DNA from: Deltaproteobacteria bacterium HGW-Deltaproteobacteria-8
Lineage (GTDB): Bacteria > Desulfobacterota > Desulfovibrionia > Desulfovibrionales > Desulfovibrionaceae
Reading direction: 5' to 3'
NCBI GenBank assembly: GCA_002840405.1
Contig: PHAR01000009.1
Span: forward strand, 211,442 to 275,441
Length of the DNA stretch: 64,000 bases
Positions 24,377 to 33,315 of this stretch are shown one piece after another. Position numbers and translations under genes: made by a program. Under the pieces are notes generated by a model. The model did not search any database. It was given only the letters and a program-made list of their open reading frames with translations, and had not been told where the DNA came from. The first letter of the stretch is position 1. Each line of letters begins with the position of its first letter.

Positions 24377-25872
24377 GCCGAATCCTCACGAATAGAACGG
24401 GTTGGGGTCGAACTGCCCGGCCTTTCCGATAATAGGTCTACCCTTGGAACCCAATACTTTTCACCATTCAAGGTCACCGTGTAGCCCCCATCTTGATGAA
24501 TTGAAATCTGTTCCTCCGACAGGTTTTTCCCAGCATTCACTGACAGACCATGGAAATAGGCTAGTGATATCGATAGCCACCGCCGATTATTTGTCTTATC
24601 ATCAGTGCCGACCCTCATCAACTTAAGCATTTTTGCTTCCAGCTGTTGGATTCGGTTCCGCCTCGCTTTCTCCGCGTCAAATTTCGGCAAGGCGATCTCA
24701 GTCGCCATCACTTCCCGAAGATATCGCACAAAGCCAGACACAGCAGCCCGCTGCCCCGGCGCTATCTCCAGATACGCAGCCAGTGCTCTTTGGTCTGGCG
24801 GCATGACTTCAATCTCCTTGGCTTTAAGCAGCAAGGCGGCGGCAGGCGACAACGCTAACCGTATCGAACGAAGGGTCGTTTCACCCTTCAGGAGGTTTCC
24901 TTGCAACGACTTGTGATAGCCATCCAAAATCGCCCTCTCCGGCGATACCGCTGGAAATATATTCAGGGTGTTTGCGATCCTTCGCTTTTCAGACTCTTCT
25001 TCCTTCGCTCCGACACGCACGAAGATAAGGCCTGCTGCCTCCATCCAGCGCATAGCCAGCAAGACTCGGCGAAGACGCTGTGTCCCGAAATGCCTAAGCA
25101 GCTCGTCATAACTAGGTATATTTCCCCACTGGTGCCCAATCTCTACGAAAAATGGCAAGTAGCGATGTATAGCCAAGGCGGCTTTGTGTCCGCCAACTTT
25201 CCCGCCTAACCAATGGCCAAAAGCCTCGAAGCTCTGTGCCAACCCCGGCGTCGAGAATGCCGAGGAATCCATTTGGATACGCTTTTCAAGCAATCCGCTC
25301 CAGTAGCAATTCTGACATTGCTTTCCATATCCTGCAGGCATTGGCGCTTTGCACTTCGGGCAAGGGATCTCACCTTTCTCCAAGCAAGGCTGACAGAGCA
25401 TGCGACCATCCGGGGCCCTCTGTAGACGACGGTGACGGTGACATGCTCCACATGTGCTCCGATCAGATCGGGAGCACCTTGGGCAAGCTCGGTGCTCAAG
25501 GCCTTGACGAAGGGAGCGGGTAAGCTTTGTTGATGGCTGACCACAAATATCGCACGGTTCCGGGTCTGCGAAATATGGGGTGCACGCCTTACACGCGGGG
25601 CCATATGGCGTTAATTTTCCAATATTAAAACCTGTCTTTCCGCACCGAGCACACGGCTTGTCACGCTGACACTTTCGACAAACGGCTTTGAGGTCATCCT
25701 TCGGTAACCGTGCGAAGTTTCCGCACCTCGGGCAGAGTCGGCGTTTGAAGATACGGGCGTAGCACGTCGCGCAATACCTATGCCCTTTGAGAACACGTGA
25801 GAATTTTGCAACGATCTTACCGCATTCGTCGCATTCAAGTTTCGCTTCGGGTGTGCTCTTCAAATCATTCAT
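24373..25872 (-). CDS. Zinc-finger TniE-like transposition protein
   Basis: 499 aa. The first 195 residues hold about ten CxxC pairs (CDECGK, CPRCG, CARCG, CDICG, CGACH, CPKCK and others), i.e. a chain of zinc ribbons. The remaining 300 residues are mostly helical and basic without a motif I know. Position directly after tniQ, with ATGA overlap, matches tniE of the Tn6022/AbaR comM elements, where a protein outside the classic Tn7 set is reported to be needed for transposition. I infer that it helps TniQ recognise the comM site. Confidence 0.6.
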   Translation of the reverse strand: MNDLKSTPEAKLECDECGKIVAKFSRVLKGHRYCATCYARIFKRRLCPRCGNFARLPKDDLKAVCRKCQRDKPCARCGKTGFNIGKLTPYGPACKACTPYFADPEPCDICGQPSTKLTRSLRQGLEHRACPRCSRSDRSTCGACHRHRRLQRAPDGRMLCQPCLEKGEIPCPKCKAPMPAGYGKQCQNCYWSGLLEKRIQMDSSAFSTPGLAQSFEAFGHWLGGKVGGHKAALAIHRYLPFFVEIGHQWGNIPSYDELLRHFGTQRLRRVLLAMRWMEAAGLIFVRVGAKEEESEKRRIANTLNIFPAVSPERAILDGYHKSLQGNLLKGETTLRSIRLALSPAAALLLKAKEIEVMPPDQRALAAYLEIAPGQRAAVSGFVRYLREVMATEIALPKFDAEKARRNRIQQLEAKMLKLMRVGTDDKTNNRRWLSISLAYFHGLSVNAGKNLSEEQISIHQDGGYTVTLNGEKYWVPRVDLLSERPGSSTPTRSIREDSA

Positions 25873-26999
25873 CGTAGTACCATCTCCATCCTACGTTCGA
25901 GCCTCGCCATCATCCGCAACACCTCATGCCGTGGCCGTGGAGAGGTCGCGCCTGGCGCTGAACGCCTTTTCCGCGACACGAGCTTGTTCGGCAAGGATTC
26001 CGCAAATTCTGCAATCAGAGCCGGAACGGGCTCACCTTTGCCGCACAACCCTTGGCGGGTGATGCCTGAGCCCTTCAACGCTCTCTGAAAGCTGCCTTTA
26101 TCTGCAGCGAGGAAGTACCACGTTGCTTCAAAAATTCCTTGCCGGTCGTGGACGCGCAGGAGTTCGAGGCCTGCGCCAGCCATCGTTGGCATGGTTTGCG
26201 GTATTGATGCCCCCATGCGGTCGATTAGGCTCATGAGTCCAGTTGTGCCACTCCGGCTAGCTCGCCTAATCAGAGACACGAAAAAATCTGCCACTCCGAG
26301 CCACGCTGCCGCTTTCACAGGCCTCCCGAACATTTGCCCCCGCTGTTCGTGCACGACGCGATCTACTTCACGCTGGAAGGTCAGCGCGCTAACCAGACAC
26401 CCCTCAGGTACTGAATCCCGGAGATCAGCTTTGCAGGTAGGGCATATGGCAACATGAATTGCGTCCGCCCTGAGGCGGTGTGGCTCGATAGGGGCGGCAC
26501 AATTCCAACACCTATCTGCCAGGGCGCAGTTATGCCACTCGCATCCGGTCTGCCATGCAAAGCGCCAATGGAGCCGAAAATATGGGATGGTGTCGGTAGA
26601 AAGACACATTGGGCAGTATTGCTGACCGCTCCTGCGCTTTGTGTTCCGCGCCCCAAGCGCCAAAATCCATGGCCAAATCGCCTTATTAGAAGGCAAACCA
26701 CCCTGGATACAGCTTGCGACGGCCTGGAGCGTTCCTGCCTGAAAGTGTCTCGTTGAGATGCCGGAGACAAGGGCAAGTTGGCTCAACCGATTTTCAGCAA
26801 TGGCGCGGTCAGTGTCTCGAGTCCAGGCCCTCCACTTGGGCCAAAATACTCCAGTCAGCGCTAAGGGGTCGCATCCCTGCGCAAGCGCGGCCCGGACGAG
26901 CCATGAGGAGAGGATCTCGTCTGGGAGCACCGAAACGGGAATGGCCCAGAGAGGAGCTACGCAACAAGCTCCCGGATGCCACGAGTAGGCCGCAACCAT
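25869..26999 (-). CDS. tniQ: TniQ/TnsD-family target-selection protein
   Basis: 376 aa from ATG 26999; the open frame reaches 27065, giving 398 aa, and either start overlaps the end of tnsC. N-terminal TniQ pattern WAIPVSVLPDEILSSWLVRA, a zinc finger YCPMCLSTDTIPYFRLHWRF then CEWHNCALADRCWNCAAPIE, and a second pair ICPTCKADL. A C-terminal DNA-binding region is basic. TniQ/TnsD proteins bind the attachment DNA and recruit TnsC. This should be the comM-specific targeting factor together with the TniE-like protein. Confidence 0.88.
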   Translation of the reverse strand: MVAAYSWHPGACCVAPLWAIPVSVLPDEILSSWLVRAALAQGCDPLALTGVFWPKWRAWTRDTDRAIAENRLSQLALVSGISTRHFQAGTLQAVASCIQGGLPSNKAIWPWILALGARNTKRRSGQQYCPMCLSTDTIPYFRLHWRFAWQTGCEWHNCALADRCWNCAAPIEPHRLRADAIHVAICPTCKADLRDSVPEGCLVSALTFQREVDRVVHEQRGQMFGRPVKAAAWLGVADFFVSLIRRASRSGTTGLMSLIDRMGASIPQTMPTMAGAGLELLRVHDRQGIFEATWYFLAADKGSFQRALKGSGITRQGLCGKGEPVPALIAEFAESLPNKLVSRKRRSAPGATSPRPRHEVLRMMARLERRMEMVLR

Positions 27000-27853
27000 G
27001 CTTTGCTCTCGATGACCGTCTTGTCGATCTGTTCCTTGCCCGTCTTGATCGTCTCGGTTGCACATTCCACCAACAGCCGGTGTAAGTTGCCTATATTGCC
27101 TTCTGAAATCGTGTACAGCTGGGCTGCAAGCTCGGGCTGATATAGCCGTGATGGCATCTTCAAAGGCAATATTGTCTCGAACCCTGCCAAGAGCCGTTGA
27201 AAATCCTCATTTAGCTCCCATAACGGAAGAGCCATCACGTCAAACCTACTCGCATGCTGCGGGTCTGTATGCAGAACGCGCACGGCCTCACGCGTGCCAA
27301 CCCCCACGATGGGTATCGCAAGCTCGTTGCAAAGCAATTTTAATGCATTCATGACTTCCCGTTGCTTGATGGGAGAGCCCGTTAGCAGGGAATGGAACTC
27401 GTCGATAATCAAGACACGTGTATGGCACATACGCAGCAAATGGATAACTTGGTACCTAAGTTTCGAGACCGGGTCGCTCGCCCGGTAAGGAGTGAAGAAC
27501 CGTTCCAGAATGGAAATAAGCAGCCCTTTTTCATCAGCGCTCGGTGGTGCTTCGGCGAGGATGACAGGCTTCACAGGCTCGGAGTCCTCATTGACATAGC
27601 CCTGACCGCACAGTTCACGGAAACGGCGGATGATGGTCGTCTTGCCATTATTGGAATCGCCTACAACCAAGAGGTTCGGCATCCTCGGTCGCTGAGGTTT
27701 GTGCATCAACCCTTGGAGGGTGTCCATGATCTGCTGTGCGGCCTTGTAGTTAATCCACCGTGGCTGATCCATGAACTCGATCCGAGCTTTGTCCGGTAAC
27801 CCCATAATGTGCCGGAAGTCTGGGTGAATGTGCTCATAGCTGGAGATACTCAT
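26957..27853 (-). CDS. tnsC: TnsC/TniB-type AAA+ ATPase regulator of transposition
   Basis: 298 aa, the short TniB-like size rather than the 555 aa of Tn7 TnsC. Walker A GDSNNGKT (about residues 64-71), Walker B VLIIDEFHSLL and sensor IVGVGTREAV are clear. TnsC forms ATP-dependent filaments on target DNA, bridging TniQ to the TnsAB transposase and giving target immunity. ATG overlaps the tnsB stop (ATGA). Confidence 0.92.
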   Translation of the reverse strand: MSISSYEHIHPDFRHIMGLPDKARIEFMDQPRWINYKAAQQIMDTLQGLMHKPQRPRMPNLLVVGDSNNGKTTIIRRFRELCGQGYVNEDSEPVKPVILAEAPPSADEKGLLISILERFFTPYRASDPVSKLRYQVIHLLRMCHTRVLIIDEFHSLLTGSPIKQREVMNALKLLCNELAIPIVGVGTREAVRVLHTDPQHASRFDVMALPLWELNEDFQRLLAGFETILPLKMPSRLYQPELAAQLYTISEGNIGNLHRLLVECATETIKTGKEQIDKTVIESKAWLRPTRGIRELVA

Positions 27854-29781
27854 GCGATTTCTCCGAAAGGCTTGATGTCTCCATCAACCAGGCCGGACGC
27901 CTGGACCAACGCTGGTCCGGGTGCCCTAGACTGCCGACCCGGCATGGGGTCGGCTGGTGATACCCTCTTCTCGTGTTCTTTGCGACGCTGAGCAAGGCGG
28001 CGGGCTTTCTTGGTATTCTCTTTAGTCTTTTCTACTTCGCTTCGTAGCTCCGTAATCGTCTGAAGGAGTTGGTACTCATTGACGCTGTCTTTTCCTGCTC
28101 GTTTGAGGACTTCACGAGCCTGCCGATATTCCCAAACACTCATTGGCGGTAAGGATTGATCGGCGAATGGCACCTTGTAGTATTGGTTCAACGCTGGATC
28201 GGAGAACCAGACGACACTTATATCCCTCGGATCGCGTCGAAAGATAAACTTGCGTTTTTCACCCTTCGCATTTGGAGCTTCAGCGTTGATCCAAGGGCGC
28301 AACGCTTCAGCATAGTAGGTCATACCCTCAATGGTTACGCCAAAGGCTTGCACAGTGCGCCTATAAGCAGGAAGGAAGTCCAATAGAATGCTAAAACGGT
28401 CAGCTGGGCGAGGTGGAATTCCGATACCCTGAACTTCGGAGTTGCCGAAGATACCAATTTCCCACTTCCTCAGCGGAGACATGCCGAGACTAGAGTGCAT
28501 GCTCTGGTGGTAGACCTTGCAAATAAAGGTCACCAGCCATGCCTCGAACTCCCCCTTGGTCATAGTCGCATATTTCTCCGGATCATACTCGTCCTTCTCC
28601 TTAATTGACGAGAAGGTTGTACCCGGAAGGTCGTGAATTTCATTGAGCAGCGTGCCCAACATTCGCTCTATGTGCCCACCATAACGGGGCTGCTTAACCG
28701 GCCTGAACTCTAGGTGAATGCCATGCATCAGACACGACTGCTGGAAGGTGTTCGAGCGAAAATCAGCGCCGTTATCGACATGAATAGTTTTAGGAAGACC
28801 CCATACTGGCCACTGGGCATCCACTTTATGCAACAGGAGCCATTCGTCTTTTGGTAGGACCGAATGGGCGACGCACATTGCCACCGACGTTTCCGAGGGA
28901 GGGTCGAAAGACAGATAGTAACCTGTCACCATGCGAGTATTAACGTCCATCGCCAGCGTGATCCAAGGACGCCCAATGGGCCGCCGACACACATCATCCA
29001 CCAAAATGATATCGGCAGGCGTATGGTCAATCTGCACCACCGCCAGTGGATAATCGGCATTAGGAAAGCTGCCTGCAGCTGGCAGGAATTTGTTCTTTGC
29101 CTTTTCTTTAAAACCTCGCCCACGAAGTCTCTGCTTCTCAGAGACTTTGCTCAAACGCGCCCTGATCGTGCTCGCACTGGGTGCCTCAATCCCGCGAAGC
29201 TGGCAGCGGCGAAACACTTCCGTGACAGCCTTCTGCGCCGTTGGGCGCTGGGGCGTTAGGTAGAAATCTTCAATGACTTGCCGAATGACGTCCTCGGCAA
29301 ACGCTGGAATCCTGGTATTGCCCGGTTTCCATCCGCGCTTCTTCGGGATGAGCGCCGAAACCACGCCATATGCTTTGTACCGGCCAAGCCACCGGTAGAG
29401 GGTGGCTGTATCGATGCCCACCTCTTTGGCGCGATGCATAACAGCAGACCTGCCGAGCATCATTTCATTGACCAGTGGCCTGATCGCAGCAAACCGTTGC
29501 TCGGCAATCCTCCAGTCTTCGTCTGCAATGTCGGCCAAGTCTTTACCGGAGTCAGAAGATGCCAAGACGGCCTGATTCATCGGACGCAAATCACCGATGC
29601 GAAGGGGGCTACTACGGCCACTCTCAACCTCAACGCCAATGACAGACTCGAAATCCAGGACCTGCGAAATGCGATAGACTGCACTACCATGGCAAACAAG
29701 GCGCCCCACTTGAACATCGACCCGCTGACGAGTCGGCTCAAATGCTTCGTCGGTGAGCCGGAAGTCTTCATGTTCATTCAT
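27850..29781 (-). CDS. tnsB: TnsB/TniA-type DDE transposase
   Basis: 643 aa. An N-terminal DNA-binding HTH region (IDTATLYRWLGRYKAYG) is followed by a retroviral-integrase-type DDE core: Asp252 (VVQIDHTPADI), Asp336 (IHVDNGADF) and Glu372 (YGGHIERMLG). A beta-barrel and a Lys/Arg-rich C-terminal tail complete it. TnsB binds the repeats at the element ends and does strand transfer at 3' ends. All catalytic residues are present. It overlaps tnsA by eight bases. Confidence 0.95.
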   Translation of the reverse strand: MNEHEDFRLTDEAFEPTRQRVDVQVGRLVCHGSAVYRISQVLDFESVIGVEVESGRSSPLRIGDLRPMNQAVLASSDSGKDLADIADEDWRIAEQRFAAIRPLVNEMMLGRSAVMHRAKEVGIDTATLYRWLGRYKAYGVVSALIPKKRGWKPGNTRIPAFAEDVIRQVIEDFYLTPQRPTAQKAVTEVFRRCQLRGIEAPSASTIRARLSKVSEKQRLRGRGFKEKAKNKFLPAAGSFPNADYPLAVVQIDHTPADIILVDDVCRRPIGRPWITLAMDVNTRMVTGYYLSFDPPSETSVAMCVAHSVLPKDEWLLLHKVDAQWPVWGLPKTIHVDNGADFRSNTFQQSCLMHGIHLEFRPVKQPRYGGHIERMLGTLLNEIHDLPGTTFSSIKEKDEYDPEKYATMTKGEFEAWLVTFICKVYHQSMHSSLGMSPLRKWEIGIFGNSEVQGIGIPPRPADRFSILLDFLPAYRRTVQAFGVTIEGMTYYAEALRPWINAEAPNAKGEKRKFIFRRDPRDISVVWFSDPALNQYYKVPFADQSLPPMSVWEYRQAREVLKRAGKDSVNEYQLLQTITELRSEVEKTKENTKKARRLAQRRKEHEKRVSPADPMPGRQSRAPGPALVQASGLVDGDIKPFGEIA

Positions 29782-30469
29782 CGGTAGGAACCCAAAACTC
29801 GGTTGCGTCGTTTAGAGGCTGGGAGATGTCACAATCAAGCTGCCGGATGGACAACAGGTGCCAGATATGAGCAATGCCCTCTGCCCTGTACATGCCCATG
29901 AAGTGTCGAGCGAGGATATAGTGGAGCGGGGCACTGCCCATCTGCCGAACATTTTCGACCACCCACCGGCTCTCTTCAACAGGGAATTGCATCCGTTTGT
30001 AACGCTCGAGGAACCGTATATTTTCAAACGCCTGATCGCGGATTCGTGATTCATCATGGACGTGGAATGCCCACCCCTGCTCTTTGGCGTGCCGGTAGGC
30101 CGACTTCCACTTTGGAAGCCACTCGCGCCAGTTCTTGCGCCATTCCTTCTCAGGCTTGACCTCAACCAACAACGGCTTGGGATAATCGTCATAATGCCGA
30201 TTGCCGAGGCGAAAATACACCAGATAGTCAGGAGTGTAAGTATAACTCCGGCCATTCACACCGACGAAAGGGATCTGAACAGGCTGAGAAATGACCGCTA
30301 GGACGGCTGAGCTGAATTCATTTCTAATCAAGAAGTCACGCTCGAGAGTTGACTCAAACTGAATGGATGTTTCGCCACGGAATGCATACACGCCAGAAAC
30401 GCTTCTGCGTGTCGGACCGATGCGCCGAGCTAGCGGAGGGGAAATAATTTTGTCGCAACAATTAGCCAT
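29774..30469 (-). CDS. tnsA: TnsA-type endonuclease subunit of the transposase
   Basis: 231 aa from ATG 30469, with GGGAG eight bases upstream; an in-frame start at 30526 would add 19 residues and place it nearly at the element end. Catalytic residues of the restriction-enzyme fold are visible: Glu43 (STLERDFLIRN), Asp81 (YTPDYLVYF) and Lys105 (LLVEVKPEK). TnsA cuts the 5' ends so that transposition is cut-and-paste. It is the first gene of a seven-gene leftward operon, and its start codon lies within the right-end repeat array, suggesting control by TnsB. Confidence 0.92.
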   Translation of the reverse strand: MANCCDKIISPPLARRIGPTRRSVSGVYAFRGETSIQFESTLERDFLIRNEFSSAVLAVISQPVQIPFVGVNGRSYTYTPDYLVYFRLGNRHYDDYPKPLLVEVKPEKEWRKNWREWLPKWKSAYRHAKEQGWAFHVHDESRIRDQAFENIRFLERYKRMQFPVEESRWVVENVRQMGSAPLHYILARHFMGMYRAEGIAHIWHLLSIRQLDCDISQPLNDATEFWVPTDE

Positions 30470-30522
30470 AGCTTCAGCTCCCGTCGCAGCAAATCCTAGC
30501 GATTCGTCGCGACAATTGCAAC
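30452..30522. promoter_or_regulatory. Right-end TnsB-binding-site candidates
   Basis: Three related units: GTCGCAACAATTAGCC (30452-30467), GTCGCAGCAAATCC (30483-30496) and GTCGCGACAATTGCAAC (30506-30522). They are inverted relative to the left-end units. The first lies at the tnsA start, so TnsB binding could repress its own operon. Confidence 0.6.
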
Positions 30523-30585
30523 ACAAAATCGCGCGAAGCGTTGCGCCTCAACAGGCTGTTTTCGCATATATTTTAACATATGACA

Positions 30586-30590
30586 GCGGG
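30586..30590. repeat. Target-site duplication, right copy (GCGGG)
   Basis: It follows the terminal TGACA of the element and matches 9315-9319. Confidence 0.93.
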
Positions 30591-31268
30591 GTCAACCCCC
30601 GGCCCGGCGAGGTTTCGCTCGCCCACCGGGGCGTCCTGTTCCTGGACGAGCTGCCGGAGTTCAAGAAGCACGTTTTGGAGGTGCTGCGCCAGCCCCTGGA
30701 AGACGGCCGGGTGACCATCTCCCGCGCGGCCCAGGCGCTCACCTACCCGGCGGACTTCATGCTCGTGGCGGCCATGAACCCCTGCCCCTGCGGCTACCTC
30801 ACCGACGACCGGCACGTCTGCTCCTGCCAGCCGCTTTCCATCCACCGCTACCGCTCGCGCATCTCCGGCCCGCTCATGGACCGCATCGACCTGCAGGTGG
30901 AGGTGCCCGCCGTGCCGTACGAGGACCTGAAAGCCCCGCGCGGCACGCGCGACTCGGCCACCATGCGCGCAGGCATCGTCAAGGTTCGGGCCATCCAGGC
31001 CGAGCGCTACAAGGGCTCAAACATCCGCCTGAACGCCGACCTCCAGGGCGCGCTGTTGGAGCGCTGGTGCAAGGTGGGCGAGGCCGAGCACAGTTTTCTT
31101 GAGCAGGCCGTGCGCCGCCTAGGTCTTTCCGCCCGCGCCTACACCCGCGTGCTGCGCATCGCCCGCACCATCGCGGACATGGAGGACGCGGAGCACATCG
31201 AGATCCCGCACCTGGCCGAGGCCATCAACTTCCGCACCATGGACCGGGTGAACGCGCCGCAGGGGTAG
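30586..31268 (+). pseudogene. comM: comM 3' fragment
   Basis: Continues ComM from GVNPRPGEVSLAHRGVLFLD (Walker B region LFLDELPEF) through TYPADFMLVAAMNPCPCGYL, SGPLMDRIDLQVEVP and the C-terminal domain LSARAYTRVLRIARTIADME to the stop. It lacks its own start and is cut off from the 5' half at 8466-9319. A 90-codon open stretch of transposon sequence happens to read in frame into it and should not be taken as a new gene. Confidence 0.93.
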
Positions 31269-31289
31269 ACGGCCCACACTCCCGCCAAA

Positions 31290-31334
31290 GCCGAAAGGGC
31301 TGTTTCAGGTTCCTCCTGAAACAGCCCTTTCGGC
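31290..31334. terminator. Perfect 20-bp hairpin after comM
   Basis: Two 20-base arms (gccgaaagggctgtttcagg and its complement) around the loop TTCCT, 21 bases after the comM stop. There is no T tract on the plus strand. A near-identical hairpin lies at 45579-45623. It is followed at 31345-31370 by a GC-rich repeat containing CCGGGGGC-CGCT-GCCCCCGG. Confidence 0.7.
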
Positions 31335-31397
31335 GCATGATGGGGGTCCGGGGGCCGCTGCCCCCGGCCGCCGGAGGCATCTTCCTGCCCGCCTCGG

Positions 31398-33125
31398 CTA
31401 GCGGATGCCCTTGCTGTTCAGGAACGTGGTATACTTCTTGTCGGTGCCCTGGATATGGCCGATGAGCCAGTCCTTGAGGAAGCGCATGATTTCCATGGTC
31501 ACCTTGGCCCTGCCGCTTTTGAGGCCCGCCTCGAAGTCCAACACCTGCTGCACGAGCTTGCGGTGGTATTCCTTGTGCTGGGCCGTTTCCGGGTAGCCGT
31601 AGCGGTCAAAGTACTCCTCCTCCTGGCCGAAGTGCTTCACCGTGTACTGCTTGAGGCGCTCCACCACGCCCACGAGCACGGCATCGGACTTGCGCGCGCG
31701 CATGGCCGCGTGCAGCTCGTTGATGAGCCCCAGGAGCACCTTGTGCTGCTCGTCGATGAGCCGGACGCCCACGGACAGGTCGTCGGTCCAGGTCATAAGC
31801 TTGTCTGAGGCCACGGCCGCGAGCTTGCCGCTGGCCATGCCCTGAATGATGGAGTCCAGTTCCTCAGTCAGGCTCGAGATCTCCACCACCACGCGGGTGG
31901 AGCGCTCCACGCTCTCGGCGGTCTGCCGCGCCACCTGGTTGACCTCGGCCACGGAGCGGTTGATCTCCTCGCTGGTGGCGGACTGCTCCTCGCTGGCCGT
32001 GGCGATGGAGGCCACCTCCATGGCGGTTTCCTGGACGATGGCCACGATCTCCTCCATGTACCGGCCGGACTCCTCGGCCACGCGGGAGCTCTCGACGATG
32101 TCCCCGGCGGCGGCGTCCACGGCCACCACGTTCTCGCGGGCGCGCTCCTGGATGCTGTGCACGGAGTCACCCACCTGCTTGGTGGCGGTCATGGTCTTCT
32201 CAGCCAGCTTACGCACCTCGTCGGCCACAACGGCGAAGCCGCGCCCGGCATCGCCCGCGCGGGCTGCCTCGATGGCGGCGTTGAGCGCCAGCAGGTTGGT
32301 CTGGTCGGCGATGTCGGAGATGACGCCCAGGACATGGCCGATGCCCTCGGCCTGGTTGCCCAGGGTGGTCATGGTCTCCTTGAGGGCCAGGATGCGGTCC
32401 TTGACGCGCTCGATGGAGCCCAGGGCCTCGCGCACGCCCTTGGCCCCGGTCTGGGCATTGGTCTTGGCGCGGTCGGCGCTCTCGGCGGCGCTGCCGGTGT
32501 TGCGGGCGATGTCCAGAATGGCCTCGTTCATCTGGTCCATGGCCGTGGTGGTGGCGTCCACGCGCTCGGTCTGCACCTGCACGTCGCTGCCCACCTTGTC
32601 CATGTTCGCATTGAGCTCGCGCACGGCCCCGAAGATGCGCTCGGCGGAGTCCTTGGCCTTGATCGAGGCGGCGCGCATGTTGTCCAAAAGCTCGGCCAGG
32701 GCCGCCTCCTTCTCGCGGCTCTCGGCCAGGGCGGTCATTGTGGCCGCAGCCTCGCGCCCGGCCTGGGCCTCTTTCTCGCGGGCGGCCTCGGCGGCCTTGC
32801 CCAGGCTCTCCACCAGGCTGCACAGGGCTTCGCGCAGGTCGGCGAACTCGCTGGGCATGGCCTGGGCCGGGCAGGCGGCGGGCCCGCCCGTGGCGATTCC
32901 GCGAGCGTAGGCGCGCAGGGCCTCGAGCGGCAGCACCAGCTGCGCATGCACGGTGAAAAGCAGGGCCCCTGCGCCAAGCAGGACCAGGGCTATCAGCCCC
33001 ACACGCAGGGCCAGGGACTGGTCAGGCCAGAAACTGAGGGCGAAGAGGGCGCTGGCCGCACCGACGAGGACAAGGCCGGAAGCGGCCAAACGGGCCTTTA
33101 TGCTGGCCGAAGACTGCTGAGACAT
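31398..33125 (-). CDS. Methyl-accepting chemotaxis protein with C-terminal hemerythrin domain
   Basis: 575 aa. Two N-terminal membrane helices (about residues 15-60) with almost no periplasmic loop precede a HAMP-like linker. A long coiled-coil signalling domain has the hairpin [18 protein letters not shown]. Residues about 440-575 are a bacteriohemerythrin: [40 protein letters not shown] and [13 protein letters not shown] supply the His/Glu/Asp ligands of a di-iron site. This is the DcrH style of oxygen-sensing receptor of Desulfovibrio, used for aerotaxis or redox taxis. Confidence 0.93.
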   Translation of the reverse strand: MSQQSSASIKARLAASGLVLVGAASALFALSFWPDQSLALRVGLIALVLLGAGALLFTVHAQLVLPLEALRAYARGIATGGPAACPAQAMPSEFADLREALCSLVESLGKAAEAAREKEAQAGREAAATMTALAESREKEAALAELLDNMRAASIKAKDSAERIFGAVRELNANMDKVGSDVQVQTERVDATTTAMDQMNEAILDIARNTGSAAESADRAKTNAQTGAKGVREALGSIERVKDRILALKETMTTLGNQAEGIGHVLGVISDIADQTNLLALNAAIEAARAGDAGRGFAVVADEVRKLAEKTMTATKQVGDSVHSIQERARENVVAVDAAAGDIVESSRVAEESGRYMEEIVAIVQETAMEVASIATASEEQSATSEEINRSVAEVNQVARQTAESVERSTRVVVEISSLTEELDSIIQGMASGKLAAVASDKLMTWTDDLSVGVRLIDEQHKVLLGLINELHAAMRARKSDAVLVGVVERLKQYTVKHFGQEEEYFDRYGYPETAQHKEYHRKLVQQVLDFEAGLKSGRAKVTMEIMRFLKDWLIGHIQGTDKKYTTFLNSKGIR

Positions 33126-33315
33126 GATGAGGCTCCTTGGAAGGGGGGGAGGGGAGTATTCTGGCGTTCTTAGCCGGATCGGTTGAACTTTCTTGTGCGC
33201 ACATGTTGTTATTAGTAATCATATCCCATCGGCATTTGGGGCACAATGCTTTATGACCCCAGCCGCCCGGCTCAGCGCGTTGACGCGAGCAAACCTGATG
33301 CCGTAGGGTTCTCTA

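Larger units (their letters stand above)
9320..30585. mobile_element. Tn7-like transposon inserted in comM
   Basis: 21,266 bp from TGTGACTTTT to ...CATATGACA, with TGT/ACA termini and a GCGGG duplication outside. Joining base 9319 to 30591 gives G-G-G-V-N-P-R-P-G-E-V-S in frame, the normal ComM sequence, so both ends are exact. The element encodes TnsA, TnsB, TnsC, TniQ, a TniE-like protein and a TnsE-like protein. comM is the attachment gene of the Tn6022/AbaR family in Acinetobacter, whose duplication is reported as ACCGC (GCGGT on the other strand), i.e. apparently the same site. The tnsA end faces the comM 3' half. No CRISPR array, Cas gene or guide is present, so this is not a CRISPR-associated transposon. 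GC content and codon use in the cargo differ from the flanks. Confidence 0.95.

Noticed and set aside
9320-30585. CRISPR-associated transposon
   Set aside because: No Cas gene and no repeat-spacer array were seen inside the element; targeting is explained by TniQ and the TniE-like protein at comM.
30363-31268. A single gene starting inside the transposon and ending in comM
   Set aside because: The first part is the antisense of tnsA and the end repeats; only the part after 30585 is ComM-like.
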